From Vibrio metoecus (lineage in GTDB: Bacteria; Pseudomonadota; Gammaproteobacteria; Enterobacterales; Vibrionaceae): a stretch of DNA of 64,000 nucleotides. Positions 18,444 to 28,706 of this stretch are shown here, piece by piece. A model generated the notes under the pieces. The model was not told where the DNA came from, ran no database searches, and saw nothing but the letters and a program-made list of their open reading frames with translations. How positions within the stretch are numbered: position 1 is the first letter of the stretch; the number at the start of each line of letters is the position of its first letter. Where the stretch lies: positions 186,001 through 250,000 of the forward strand of contig NZ_JJMN01000074.1 of NCBI RefSeq assembly GCF_000696385.1, written 5' to 3'. The position numbers and the translations under genes were made by a program.

Positions 18444-18569
18444 ATCGATTTGAGTTTGGATTGTCTCCAAAGCGGGAGCGATTATTAAACATCGACATGG
18501 GCAATGCAAGCGATAATCCTCATTTAAACTTGCATCCCCGACTGACCGACCATCATTTCACCATTTTGA

Positions 18570-20592
18570 CTAAATGATGTGTAATCTTTTTACCTTGGGG
18601 TCTGATTGCAATGGTTGGTGTGCCGATTCGGCTTTCGCGCGATACATCTCAATATCGGCTTGATGCATTACCTCATTGAGAGACTGTGTTCGTTCACGGT
18701 TTTTGGCAACACCAATGGCAACCGAGACTTCAAAGCTAACGTCACGTTCTGCATCAACAAACATAAACCGCTCACATTGGGCTTGTACATACTCAAGGCG
18801 TGCAACAGAACATTCACCAATCAAGATAAATTCATCACCACCGATACGATAACTGCGGCCTCGCCAAACATTCTCAATTCGTTGTGATAGTTGTTTTAAG
18901 ACCTTGTCACCCACTTCATGTCCGTATTGATCATTGATCGATTTGAATTTATTGACGTCAAGATACACTAAGGTCAATCGAGGCGATAAACCACGTCGAT
19001 ACCGATTATATAAAGCGCGTCGGTTACGTAGTTTCGTTAAATTGTCAGTATGCGAAATGCCATGTAGGTAAAAAGCCACCATGAATAAGGCTAATAATGC
19101 CAAGGCAAACAACCACTGGGTACTACGCTGATATTTTTTTTCAGCAAGCAATGTAGCTCGCCAGTTCGGTTGGTAGTCATACGTATGAATAATTTGTTCG
19201 GTATTAAGCATTTTGATCGCACGCGAGAAAAAGAGGGGCAAGCGTTGCGCCTAAATGGATTTTTTAGAAAATCCAATCGCAATATCATATTGATAGAATG
19301 CGCCAATCATGGTGTCTTCAACAATCGGGAGCATCTCTTTAGACTCACGAAGCAGCAGATTAAAATTCGCCCGGTTGAGCACGATATAATCGACTTCTTT
19401 GTTTAATAAGGCTTGCAACTTTTCTTGCTGATTCGAGTAAGTAAACAGACTTTTTGTTAGGCAACATTTGCTGCAGTAATTCTTCGAAGAAGTCGTCGTT
19501 GATTACGCCAATTCGCTCGGTAACAAGTTCAGAAACATTGCTATAAACATCATCTTTATAATGCTCTCGCTTGACCAAAATCGCCTCAGGGTGGTAGTAG
19601 CTTTCACTAAAATAGGCGAAGTTTTTGCGCTGTGGCGAAATGGTTACCGGAGCAAGAATATCGATTTTTTTCTCTTGTAAATCGGCAAACATGCTCTCCC
19701 ATGTTTCTTGACCATGACTCACCAATTCACATTTGAGCAGCAACATGTCACAGGCCTGAAATACCACATCAGCACTGATCCCGCGTACAGAACCATCTGG
19801 CTGGTAAAGTGCATATTGAGGGTTGTTTTCCAGTTTAACGCGCAATACACGCTGCACGTTGAGCCCACTATCCACAACCGCTTGGCGTAGCGCCTGTTTG
19901 CGGATATCAAACTGGTATCGTTGTATCGATTCACGTAACAAACGTTGAACATAAGCAGAATGCGCGTATTGCTGAATGTCGTTCAATAGTTGAAGGTGTT
20001 TACCTTTGGGGGCAATGATCGATACAGGCTGAATCGGAACTTGATCATTCAGCAGTTGAGCATCCACCCCCTTCAATAACATGGGTTTTAGTTGATTGAT
20101 CGCATCAATGACCCCATCCACACGACGACTTTCTAACAGAGCGACCGCTTCTTGATGGCCCTGGTATTCAATTTGCTGGATATAGGGATAGTGTTGACGA
20201 ACTAAATCACCATAAATCGTCCCTTTAGGAATGCCAAGCATGCGAGTTTCGTTGAGGCGTAGCCCGCCATAACTGTAGAGATAGGTATACTCAATATTGG
20301 TGGGACTTGAAAAATCAAACCGTTGAGCACGCGGCTCCGTGTAGGTTACGTTGGCGGCAAAATCGGCCTGACCGGATTCTATTGCCATCAAGATATGGTT
20401 AAAACTGGGATAGTTTACGTACTCAATCTCAAGGTTAAAATGGTACGCGATCGAGTCAAACAAGACTCGCGTCACCACATCATCCGCTTCTGTGGCAACA
20501 ACATAAGATTGAGGTGCAGCCAAAACGTTCGCTGAAATTACGAGCCATCCAAGGAGGAGCAAGACAAAGCGACAAAATACATTACACAGCAT
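18570..20592 (-). pseudogene. Periplasmic two-sensor GGDEF protein, disrupted twice
   Basis: A signal peptide (first 26 residues) precedes two periplasmic solute-binding domains of the SBP_bac_3 type, a membrane span (WLFALALLALFMVAFYL), and a diguanylate cyclase domain with an intact RIGGDEF motif. Two lesions split it. A frame change near 19452 lies at an AAAAA run, where one A fewer would restore NKSLFTYSNQQ. An amber codon lies at 19251-19253 in the restored frame. The parts are otherwise open, so the lesions are recent or artefactual. A TTG at 19241 could start the cyclase part alone. It would make cyclic di-GMP in response to a periplasmic ligand. Confidence 0.8.
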
Positions 20593-20776
20593 AGACGTTG
20601 AATATTAGATGTTATTTTTTACCGCGCATTTTACCGTAAATACCCCTACCTCACTATCAACTTTAGGTAATAAATTTCATAAAACTGGTTAATTTATTTT
20701 CACAAAGTCATGCTAAAGAACAATGCAACATCACCCCGTATAAGGTTCACAACAATCCTGAATAAGGCAAATCAGG

Positions 20777-21523
20777 TCACTGTTCATGCGCTTCTTCGGT
20801 ACTTTTTAGCACATAATCCGTTGTCCATGCGGTGGCTAAAATGCAAATCCACACCACAAATACCGGATTAGGTACGTCAGTTTCTGGTGAGACCACTAAA
20901 GCGGCAAAACTGACGCAAGGTAGGCTCCAGCCAAGCAATGTTCCCCAGTTCAACTCGGCCGTGGTTTTGCGTACCAAAGATTCACACGACGCAATCACCC
21001 CTGTGATCAATAACGCTAATTCTACTGCATAAAATTGCTCTGCCACCCAAAGCGGAATAACCAAAACTAACGCCCACCAGCTATGTGAGTGGTTAGGCTT
21101 CCAGCCCCGTGCGGCCCACCAAATTAGCATCACCATGACAATCTGTACCACCGTTACCATCGGTGAACCTTCCAGTTTGCCGGCAGATTGGGTTACCATA
21201 ATCCCCACTTGCAAGGTGAGAACGATCAATCCACTCACCAAGATGACGCCCCAATGACTACGTGTAGAAAATGCAACCATTAGTAGCGGGATCAATACCC
21301 ATTGACCAACCGAAAGCGCGACAGGTTGCATCGGCAAGGTAAAACCAAAAATACCGATCGCAATCAGCATGATGATGCTGGAAAATCCAGATTTGGGCAG
21401 TAACCAGAGCGCGGGGATCAAAAATGCGATGATCGGAATATCGCCTTCACTTAGCCCTGCCACATGTGCAGCAGCAATAGCGAAGAGTGTTGCAGTCAAA
21501 AATTGTAAGGCAGACAGTATCAT
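20777..21523 (-). CDS. Multi-span inner-membrane protein of unknown function
   Basis: 248 aa, about eight hydrophobic spans, many Trp residues (IWWAARGWKPNHSHSWW in the middle) and a short charged C-terminus. I do not recognise a family or catalytic motif. It is a stand-alone gene divergent from the alkyltransferase-like gene that follows; no partner is obvious. Confidence 0.75.
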   Translation of the reverse strand: MILSALQFLTATLFAIAAAHVAGLSEGDIPIIAFLIPALWLLPKSGFSSIIMLIAIGIFGFTLPMQPVALSVGQWVLIPLLMVAFSTRSHWGVILVSGLIVLTLQVGIMVTQSAGKLEGSPMVTVVQIVMVMLIWWAARGWKPNHSHSWWALVLVIPLWVAEQFYAVELALLITGVIASCESLVRKTTAELNWGTLLGWSLPCVSFAALVVSPETDVPNPVFVVWICILATAWTTDYVLKSTEEAHEQ

Positions 21524-21574
21524 GCCAACTCCCTATACCTATCCTTGGTAAATTTGTTGCGGGCTTTTTGTATT

Positions 21575-21877
21575 ATGGACCAGTTTTTACAACAGATCTT
21601 TGTGGTGATTCACCAAATTCCGGTTGGTAAGGTATCCACCTATGGTGCGGTTGCCAAAATGGCCGGTTATCCGGGCTACGCGCGGCATGTCGGTAAGGCA
21701 CTTGGCAATCTGCCAGAAGGCAGCCAACTACCTTGGTATCGAGTCATCAACAGCCAAGGGAAGATTTCATTGCAAGGGGACGATTTTATTCGCCAGCAGC
21801 AGCGTTTGTTGGCAGAGGGTATTGAGGTGAGCGAGACAGGGAAAGTATCGCTACGAAAATACCAATGGCAGCCCTAA
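21575..21877 (+). CDS. atl: Alkyltransferase-like protein (ATL)
   Basis: A 100-aa member of the O6-alkylguanine family in which the acceptor Cys of the PCHRV motif is replaced by Trp (PWYRV). Such proteins bind O6-alkylguanine lesions and hand them to nucleotide excision repair instead of repairing them directly. HQIPVGKVSTYGAVA and YARHVGKAL are the DNA-binding helix region. ATG 21575 is preferred over an upstream in-frame start because the family begins at this point. Confidence 0.9.
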   Translation: MDQFLQQIFVVIHQIPVGKVSTYGAVAKMAGYPGYARHVGKALGNLPEGSQLPWYRVINSQGKISLQGDDFIRQQQRLLAEGIEVSETGKVSLRKYQWQP

Positions 21878-21889
21878 AGCTGCCATTGG
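21862..21889. terminator. Hairpin at the end of the ATL gene
   Basis: CCAATGGCAGC and GCTGCCATTGG arms around the stop codon; convergent with the ybaY-like gene. Confidence 0.6.
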
Positions 21890-21916
21890 TTGAATGCATT
21901 GGTTTTACCCATTCAG

Positions 21917-22351
21917 CTATTCGCCTTGCACGCCGACGAGCATCATACGAACTTGTTTGGTGGCATCCGTATCAGTGATCACGCCGTAATGGGTATCGGT
22001 GATAAAGCGCAATTTACCATCCACCTCAATACGAGCACTCACACTGTAGCGGTGGCTCGCTTTAATTTTGCTGCTGTCATACGCTAAGTTGAACTCTAGC
22101 GGTACTTGCATACCATTAGTGATAAAGTTCTGTTTTGCGATCACGGTTGCAGGCGCATCCGCTAACGAGACATCTTGTAGATAAACCGTCACTACCGCAT
22201 TATCAGGCAGAGCAATACGTTCGCGGTACGCCACGCTCCCAGTAATAGATTGAATTTTGTCTTGTTCTTTAGGGGCAGATTCATTCATTTGGCAACCTAC
22301 GAGTAAAGAACCAAACAGAACAGAAATAACAACAAGTAGAACCTTTTTCAT
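21917..22351 (-). CDS. YbaY-family lipoprotein
   Basis: 144 aa with a lipobox (LLVGC, cysteine about residue 20) after a Lys-rich signal. The rest is a beta-rich YbaY/META-like domain (SITGSVAYRERIALPDNAVV, DTDATKQVRMML), found in many gamma-proteobacteria beside tesB. Probably anchored in the outer membrane; its role is unknown. It is divergent from tesB. Confidence 0.8.
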   Translation of the reverse strand: MKKVLLVVISVLFGSLLVGCQMNESAPKEQDKIQSITGSVAYRERIALPDNAVVTVYLQDVSLADAPATVIAKQNFITNGMQVPLEFNLAYDSSKIKASHRYSVSARIEVDGKLRFITDTHYGVITDTDATKQVRMMLVGVQGE

Positions 22352-22503
22352 AGGGCCTCATTACCTAATGGAAATAACAAATTAAGAAACACGTGGATTA
22401 TATGCTGCACGGATATCTGTGTCATTGGACAGCGAGATTATTGACAAATATCTGACTAACATACACAAAATTAATCAAAACACTGAAAAAGGATCCTAGG
22501 TAA

Positions 22504-23364
22504 ATGAGTAAACCGTTAGACGAACTATTAAGTCTGCTGCAATTGGAGAAACTGGAAGAGGGACTTTATCGGGGAGCCAGCGAAAACTTGGGTCTTCCTC
22601 AAGTGTATGGTGGACAGGTGATCGGTCAAGCACTGTCTGCGGCACGTTACACGGTAGAATCTGACCGCACTGTTCACTCTTTCCACAGTTATTTTCTCTA
22701 TCCCGGCGATCCAGAAAAACCGATCATTTACGATGTAGAAAACTTGCGAGATGGGAGAAGTTTCAGCACTCGTCGTGTCAAAGCCATTCAAAACGGCCGC
22801 CCTATTTTCTATCTGACCGCCTCTTATCATGGCGATGCGCCCGGCTTTGAACACCAAAAAACCATGCCAGAGGTTCCGGGGCCAGAAAATTTTGCTTCAG
22901 AATCCGAATTGGCGGCGCAAATTGCTCATTTCCTACCAGAAAAATTGCAGAAAGCGTTCTGTGGTGAAAAGCCAATTGAGATGCGACCAGTCACAGTCAT
23001 CAATCCATTGAAACCGCAAAAAGCCGAGCCCAAACAGTATTTGTGGATCCGAGCCAATGGCAACATGCCGGAAGATCAGCTTATCCATCAATACCTGCTC
23101 GCTTATGCTTCTGACTGGGGATTTTTGGTCACCGCCTTGCATCCCCATGGCGTTTCGTTAATGACGCCGAAATTCCAAGTCGCAACGATTGACCACTCCA
23201 TCTGGTTCCACCGCCCATTTAAGATGGATGACTGGTTGCTGTTTGCGATTGAAAGCCCGACGGCAAGCAATACTCGTGGTTTAGTGCGTGGTGAGATTTA
23301 CGATCGTCAAGGCAACCTTGTGGCCACTGCGGTGCAAGAAGGCGTAATGCGTTTTCTTGACTAA
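22504..23364 (+). CDS. tesB: Acyl-CoA thioesterase II
   Basis: 286 aa, the double hot-dog fold of TesB. Hallmarks are GLPQVYGGQVIGQAL near the N-terminus and SNTRGLVRGEIYDRQGNLVA with VQEGVMR at the C-terminus, which carry the Asp/Thr/Gln catalytic set known from E. coli. It hydrolyses medium- and long-chain acyl-CoA to free fatty acid and CoA in the cytoplasm. Confidence 0.95.
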   Translation: MSKPLDELLSLLQLEKLEEGLYRGASENLGLPQVYGGQVIGQALSAARYTVESDRTVHSFHSYFLYPGDPEKPIIYDVENLRDGRSFSTRRVKAIQNGRPIFYLTASYHGDAPGFEHQKTMPEVPGPENFASESELAAQIAHFLPEKLQKAFCGEKPIEMRPVTVINPLKPQKAEPKQYLWIRANGNMPEDQLIHQYLLAYASDWGFLVTALHPHGVSLMTPKFQVATIDHSIWFHRPFKMDDWLLFAIESPTASNTRGLVRGEIYDRQGNLVATAVQEGVMRFLD

Positions 23365-23374
23365 ATAGTCACGC

Positions 23375-23835
23375 TTACAGAGGCAATTGAGTGGTGTATT
23401 TCAGTGACTCCATCGCAAAGGTGGAAGTCACTTTATTCAATCCCTCGATGCTGTTGACCAATTTTTTGTAAAACTGATCAAAACACTGCATATCTTTGAC
23501 CTGCACCTTCATCATGTAGTCGTATTCCCCGGCCATGCGATAAAAACTCCATCACTTCAGAAAAACTCTTCCACCGCCGTCACAAAGCGGCAATACCATT
23601 CATGGGAGTGGTTATTGGTGGTCACCATAACAAACGCCGTGAAAGAGAGTTCGAGGGCTTGGGCATCCAGCAGTGCTACCCGCTCGCGAATCACTCCGCC
23701 CTCTTCCATTTTTTTTAAGCGCTTCCAGCAAGGTGTAGTGGTTAAGTTCACCGCTTCGGCTAATTCATTGAGCGAGACGGTGCAGTCTTGTTGCAAAATT
23801 GCCAAGATTTGCCGATCAACTTTGTCGAGCAACAT
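23375..23835 (-). pseudogene. Lrp/AsnC-family regulator (one-base frameshift)
   Basis: The HTH is intact (LDKVDRQILAILQQDCTVSL, LTTTPCWKRLKKM) and is followed by an AsnC ligand-binding domain split by a frameshift at a TTTTT run near 23557-23565. Removing one T restores VEEFSEVMEFYRMAGEYDY, and the frame then runs to a stop at 23375. The start at ATG 23835 matches the family. It is divergent from the cysteine-enzyme gene, the typical arrangement for a regulator that senses cysteine or a related amino acid. Confidence 0.85.
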
Positions 23836-23956
23836 ACAAACCACCTTATTGGGAGAAAAATTTTCTCTCAAACTACAAAAGCATAGGCAAAATAGCAAAG
23901 TTTTTCTCTCCTACCCTAGCTAAACTTATTTCATAACCTAAGGGAGAAACTGAATT

Positions 23957-25024
23957 ATGTGTACCGACCATCAGTGGATTAACAGCGCAATTCGTAAAAT
24001 TGAAGCAGACTACCAACGCTCTGCCGATACCCATCTGATTAAACTCGATTTACCTTGCGTCTCTGGCGTCGATATCTATCTGAAAGATGAAAGTACCCAC
24101 CCAACTGGTTCTCTCAAGCACCGCCTCGCCCGTTCACTGTTTTTGTATGGTCTGTGTAATGGCTGGATTGGGCCAGAAACTACCATTATTGAATCCTCAT
24201 CTGGCAGCACAGCGGTTTCTGAGGCTTACTTTGCCCGCCTACTTGGCCTACCGTTTATTGCGGTGATGCCCAAATGCACAGCGCGTAAAAAAATCGAGCA
24301 GATTCAATTCTATGGTGGTAAGGCACACCTTGTGGACCGCTCAGATCAGATTTATGCAGAATCTCACCGTCTCGCGAAAGAGCTGAAAGGCCATTATATG
24401 GATCAGTTCACTTACGCCGAACGAGCCACCGACTGGCGGGGCAACAGCAATATCGCTGATAGTATTTTTAGCCAAATGCAAATGGAAGAACACCCAGTTC
24501 CGAGTTGGATTGTGATGAGCCCGGGAACGGGCGGCACTTCTGCCACTATTGGCCGCTTCATTCGCTATCAGCAGCACAACACCAAACTGTGTGTGGTTGA
24601 CCCTGAAAACTCAGTTTTCTATGACTACTATCGTACTCGTGATGCGGCATTAACCCGCAATTGTGGGAGCAAAATTGAAGGCATTGGCCGCCCAAGAGTC
24701 GAGCCAAGTTTTATTCCTGATGTGGTGGATGAAATGCGCGCCATTCCCGATGCTGCCAGTGTGGCCACCATTTACTGGTTGGAGAAAATTCTTGGCCGTA
24801 AAGCAGGGGCTTCCACCGGTACTAACCTGTATGGCGCACTGCAACTGGCGTGTGAAATGAAGCGCCGCGGCGAGCAAGGTTCGATTGTCACTCTACTGTG
24901 CGACAGTGGTGAACGTTACCTTGACACTTACTACAACCCTGAATGGGTCAAAAACAATATTGGCGATTTGAGCGAATACCTGCACAAATTGGAGACATTC
25001 TCCGCGACAGGCTGCTTGGATTAA
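23957..25024 (+). CDS. PLP-dependent cysteine synthase/desulfhydrase-family enzyme
   Basis: 355 aa, fold type II PLP enzyme. PTGSLKHR holds the PLP lysine, ESSSGSTAVSEA is the substrate loop, and GTGGTSATIG binds the cofactor phosphate. It resembles the cysteine desulfhydrase (Cds1-like) branch more than CysK. With the divergent Lrp-type regulator it is probably a cysteine-inducible desulfhydrase releasing sulfide, which is inferred from context. Confidence 0.8.
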   Translation: MCTDHQWINSAIRKIEADYQRSADTHLIKLDLPCVSGVDIYLKDESTHPTGSLKHRLARSLFLYGLCNGWIGPETTIIESSSGSTAVSEAYFARLLGLPFIAVMPKCTARKKIEQIQFYGGKAHLVDRSDQIYAESHRLAKELKGHYMDQFTYAERATDWRGNSNIADSIFSQMQMEEHPVPSWIVMSPGTGGTSATIGRFIRYQQHNTKLCVVDPENSVFYDYYRTRDAALTRNCGSKIEGIGRPRVEPSFIPDVVDEMRAIPDAASVATIYWLEKILGRKAGASTGTNLYGALQLACEMKRRGEQGSIVTLLCDSGERYLDTYYNPEWVKNNIGDLSEYLHKLETFSATGCLD

Positions 25025-25046
25025 ACCTTCTCACGCCATCCAATAA

Positions 25047-25078
25047 AAAACGCGCTTAGGGTTCACTAAGCGCGTTTT
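25047..25078. terminator. Bidirectional terminator
   Basis: AAAACGCGCTTAG and CTAAGCGCGTTTT arms with a 6-nt loop, between two convergent genes. Confidence 0.85.
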
Positions 25079-25111
25079 ATTTATCAGCGTGCTAGCATGT
25101 AGCCATACCCA

Positions 25112-26184
25112 TTACACTAATGGACGTTGGCCTCGGCTGATCAGCTTCAGCAACACATTGTCGGCAGCATCGCCTGCCACTCCAGCTAATTTATCAGTCA
25201 GTTTTTTCTTCTGCACATAACGCAGCAAAAGCACGGTTTTGTTTTTGTCACGCTTCAACAATCAAATCATCGGAAGTCTGAATCTCATCAACCAAACCCA
25301 GCGATTTAGCTTGTGTACCAAACCAGTGTTCGCCCGTAGCGACTTTATCCAGATCCAACGCTGGACGATGATCACGAATGAAGTCTTTGAACAGTTGATG
25401 GGTTTCTTCGAGCTCTAATTTGAACTTGTCACGCGCTTTATCGGTGTTTTCACCAAACATAGTTAGCGTACGTTTGTATTCACCCGCAGTAAGTTGTTCA
25501 AACTCGATATCGTTCTTTTTCAGCAATTTATGGAAGTTTGGTAACTGAGCCACCACACCGATAGACCCGACAATCGCAAATGGCGCACTGACGATTTTAT
25601 CGGCGATACACGCCATCATATAACCGCCGCTGGCCGCGACTTTATCGACTGAGATGGTCAGCGGTAAGCCAGCCGCTTTGATACGATCAAGCTGTGAGGA
25701 AGCCAAGCCGTAACCATGCACCATGCCACCACCGGTTTCCAAGCGCAGTAATACTTCATCACCGGCTTGTGCCACCGCCAAAATCGCGCTCACTTCTTCA
25801 CGCAGTGAAGCGACTTCTTTGGCATCAATGCTGCCATGAAAATCGAGCACAAACAGATGCGGTTCGCGTTTGCTTTCCAATTCGCCTTCTTTTGCCGCTT
25901 GTTTGAGTGATTTCTCACGACTTTTTTGGTCTGCTTTTTCTTTCTTCTTTTCTGTCCTTATCACGCGCTTTTAAAAACGCGTCGTCATGCAAATAAGATT
26001 CTAAACGTTCAACAGTCTCTTTGTGCTGCTCAGTCAGATCGGTGATTTCCAGTTCACCTTTGGCCGCTCCACTGCGCCCACCCAGCGATTTAACCACCAC
26101 CAGCACTGCCACTAACGCGACTACCACAGTCACAATCTTGGCCAAAAACAGGCCGTAATCTAACAAAAACTCCAAGTGACTCAT
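25112..26184 (-). pseudogene. sohB: SohB, inner-membrane serine peptidase (two frameshifts)
   Basis: Three overlapping frames together encode a normal SohB: a membrane anchor (LAKIVTVVVALVAVLVVV), a Lys/Glu-rich linker, and an S49 peptidase domain with AASGGY (catalytic Ser) and EYKRTLT (catalytic Lys), then a C-terminus ending LISRGQRPLV at 25112. The breaks are near 25955 (one extra base in the A/G-rich linker) and near 25250 (two bases missing, stop right after DDLIVEA). Functional loss would be real if the sequence is correct. Confidence 0.85.
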
Positions 26185-26333
26185 CCTTCTTCAATGCGAA
26201 TTGGTGTATTGTAACCACCTTGTCACGAAGACTTAAAGCAAATCCTCTTCCCTGTTACATTCTTCGCGAGGTTAACAAGAAAAAACCGCGGTGTATCAAT
26301 AGGAAGACCCAAGAATAATAAGGAATGTAAGAC

Positions 26334-27077
26334 GTGAATTATTCAGTCTCAGCAGATGCCCTAAAAGAGAAAGTGATTTTAGTAACAGGTGCCGGTGACG
26401 GCATCGGTAAACAAGCGGCGATCAGCTTCGCGGCACATGGCGCTACCGTGATCCTCCTCGGTCGCACCGTGAAAAAGCTTGAACAAACTTATGATGCGAT
26501 TGAAGCTGCAGGTTACCCTACACCCGCCATCGTTCCCCTAGATATGAAGGGCGCGAGCAAACAAAACTATCTGGATATGGTCGATACCATTGAAGAGCAG
26601 TTTGGCCGCTTGGATGGCGTTCTACACAACGCAAGCTTGCTTGGTGTGCTTAGCCCTTTTGATCAAATTGGCGAAGACAGCTTTGATGAAGTGATGCAAG
26701 TGAACGTAAAAGCGCAGTTTCTAATGACTCAAGCACTGCTGCCTTTGCTGCATAAATCGGCCGATGCTCGAATTGTGTTTACCAGCTCAACCGTAGGCCA
26801 CATTGGCCGCGCTTTCTGGGCGACTTACGCGATTTCTAAATTCGCCACCGAAGGCATGATGCAAATTCTGGCCGATGAACTGAGCGACAGTACCATTCGT
26901 GTCAATGCGATTAACCCAGGGGGTACTCGTACCGGAATGCGCGCGAAAGCTTACCCAGCGGAAGATGCAGACAAGTTAAAAACGCCGCTCGACATCATGC
27001 CACTCTATTTGTACCTAATGGCTCCAGAAGGCCGTGAAGTTCATGGGCAATGTATCGACGCCCAGCCAAAGAAATAA
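26334..27077 (+). CDS. yciK: YciK-family short-chain oxidoreductase
   Basis: 247 aa. The Rossmann signature is VTGAGDGIGK, the active-site YxxxK is in TYAISK, and NAS replaces the NAG motif. Starts at GTG 26334 behind AGGA. The physiological substrate of YciK is not known. It is a single gene with its own terminator. Confidence 0.92.
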   Translation: MNYSVSADALKEKVILVTGAGDGIGKQAAISFAAHGATVILLGRTVKKLEQTYDAIEAAGYPTPAIVPLDMKGASKQNYLDMVDTIEEQFGRLDGVLHNASLLGVLSPFDQIGEDSFDEVMQVNVKAQFLMTQALLPLLHKSADARIVFTSSTVGHIGRAFWATYAISKFATEGMMQILADELSDSTIRVNAINPGGTRTGMRAKAYPAEDADKLKTPLDIMPLYLYLMAPEGREVHGQCIDAQPKK

Positions 27078-27110
27078 CGCGGTTTAGTTTTCGCTTTCAC
27101 ACAAAGACAA

Positions 27111-27137
27111 ACGCCTTGCGAGAAGCAAGGCGTTTTT
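27111..27137 (+). terminator. Intrinsic terminator after yciK
   Basis: ACGCCTTGC-GAGAA-GCAAGGCGT stem followed by TTTT. Confidence 0.85.
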
Positions 27138-27167
27138 GTTGTCTAACATCATCGATTAGGAAAGCGC

Positions 27168-27608
27168 TTAATCTCGGCTCATCAGCACAATGTGATCTTC
27201 CCAATCGATCACATCCACTTCTATAGACGATTTTACCGCGCACACTTTTCATCGGACAGCATGCATGGCGTCTTTCGAACCGGTCAGCAAAGGATGCCAT
27301 TCTGGAAGTGTTTGACCATTACCAAGTAAACGGTAAGCGCAAGTATCCGGCAGCCAGTTAAACTCTTCAATCTTGTCGCGAGTGAGCTTTAAACACTCTT
27401 CACCTGAGCTAAAACGATTGGGATAATCTTTACAAGAGCAGGTGTCACTATTGAGCCAGCTACACGCCACATTGGTGTAGTAGATTTCATCCGTATCTTC
27501 ATCCATGAGTTTGTGCAGGCAACATTTACCACAGCCATCGCACAGCGATTCCCATTCGGCTTCGGTCATTTGGTCTAAAGTTTTGCTTTGCCAGAAGGGT
27601 GTACTCAT
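27168..27608 (-). pseudogene. YcgN/UPF0260 cysteine-cluster protein (two frameshifts)
   Basis: The N-terminal 118 residues carry the Cys pattern CDGCGKCC, ACSW and CSCKDYP typical of YcgN, a probable Fe-S or zinc protein of unknown role. After AMHAV the frame breaks (one C probably missing near 27253). A second break (one extra A near 27224) restores VDVIDWEDHIVLMSRD, which ends at 27168. Net change is zero, which suggests independent indels. Confidence 0.8.
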
Positions 27609-27745
27609 TGCATTGTCTTACGGTTAATCAATTGGGGGACGATTTATACTCTTTGCGCTGCCAAAGTGCAAGAAAAGCGCAAGTCAGTGCATCCTATTTG
27701 GCTTTCTGTTAGGATGGCCGCCCATTTTTCCAGCGCAAAGAGTTC

Positions 27746-27997
27746 ATGATGGATTGTCGATTAGGCTGCGGTGCTTGCTGCATAGCGCCAAGCATCTCCT
27801 CCCCGATTCCCGGCATGCCGAATGGCAAACCTGCTGGAGTGCGCTGTGTTCAGCTCAATGACGATAATCTGTGCAAGCTATTTGGTCGCCCTGAACGCCC
27901 CAAAGTGTGCCATGATTTCAAAGCCTGCCCTATCGTTTGTGGAAAAACCAACCAACAAGCATTCGATAACTTGACTGAACTTGAACGGTTAACTTGA
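27746..27997 (+). CDS. Small YkgJ-type cysteine-cluster protein
   Basis: 83 aa with eight cysteines, including CRLGCGACC at the N-terminus and CHDFKACPIVCG at the end, a pattern of zinc- or iron-sulfur-chelating YkgJ proteins. Two adjacent ATG codons are possible starts. Function unknown; it is divergent from ycgN, a related cysteine-cluster protein. Confidence 0.85.
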   Translation: MMDCRLGCGACCIAPSISSPIPGMPNGKPAGVRCVQLNDDNLCKLFGRPERPKVCHDFKACPIVCGKTNQQAFDNLTELERLT

Positions 27998-28047
27998 GCG
28001 TGATGCTGATTGAGCCATGCTCATGAGCATCCTAAACCAAGATAAAA

Positions 28048-28072
28048 CAATGCCGCTCGATGAGCGGCATTG
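28048..28072. terminator. Bidirectional terminator
   Basis: CAATGCCGCTC-GAT-GAGCGGCATTG, between convergent genes. Confidence 0.8.
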
Positions 28073-28089
28073 TGAATGTAGAGGCTGAG

Positions 28090-28692
28090 TTAAAACAGCT
28101 TATGCCGGCCTAGCAGCGAGTGCGACAACGTCGTGCCATCCACCAACTCAAGTTCGCCCCCCACAGGTACCCCGTGGGCAATTCGGCTCGCCGTCACTTC
28201 ATGTTCACGACACAACTCCGCAATGTATTGCGCAGTGGCTTCACCTTCCACAGTTGGGTTAGTGGCAAGGATCACCTCACTGATGTCTTTGCGCTGTAGG
28301 CGATAATCCAGAGTATCCAAGCCAATATCGCTCGGACCAATACCATCCAGTGGTGACAGGTGACCCATCAGCACAAAATAGCGACCAGAAAACTGACCGG
28401 TTGCTTCCAACGCAGCAATATCTGCCGGACTTTCGACTACACACAACTGACCATTTTCTTTACGCTTAGGATTGCTACAGATGTGGCAAACATCCTGCTC
28501 GGTAAAGGTTCGACACTCCTGACAATGACCGATTTCGACCATCGCTTGACTCAGTGCCTCAGCCAGTTGTATACCGCCTTTACGATCGCGCTGTAACAGA
28601 TGGAATGCCATACGCTGCGCTGATTTGGGGCCAACGCTCGGCAAGCAGCGTAATGCTTCCATCAAATGTTCCAGCATGTGACTGGTACGCAT
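28090..28692 (-). CDS. recR: RecR, recombination mediator
   Basis: 200 aa: an HhH region (LRCLPSVGPKSAQRMAFHLL), a C4 zinc finger (CQECRTF and CHICSN), then a Toprim domain (CVVESPADIAALEATG). With RecF and RecO it loads RecA at gaps. It lies 14 nt after ybaB, the classic dnaX-ybaB-recR operon. Confidence 0.97.
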   Translation of the reverse strand: MRTSHMLEHLMEALRCLPSVGPKSAQRMAFHLLQRDRKGGIQLAEALSQAMVEIGHCQECRTFTEQDVCHICSNPKRKENGQLCVVESPADIAALEATGQFSGRYFVLMGHLSPLDGIGPSDIGLDTLDYRLQRKDISEVILATNPTVEGEATAQYIAELCREHEVTASRIAHGVPVGGELELVDGTTLSHSLLGRHKLF

Positions 28693-28706
28693 AAATTCAG
28701 CTCAGA

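Noticed and set aside
27097..27300. 67-codon frame overlapping the ycgN end
   Set aside because: A product of the frameshifts in ycgN; only part of its sequence belongs to that gene.
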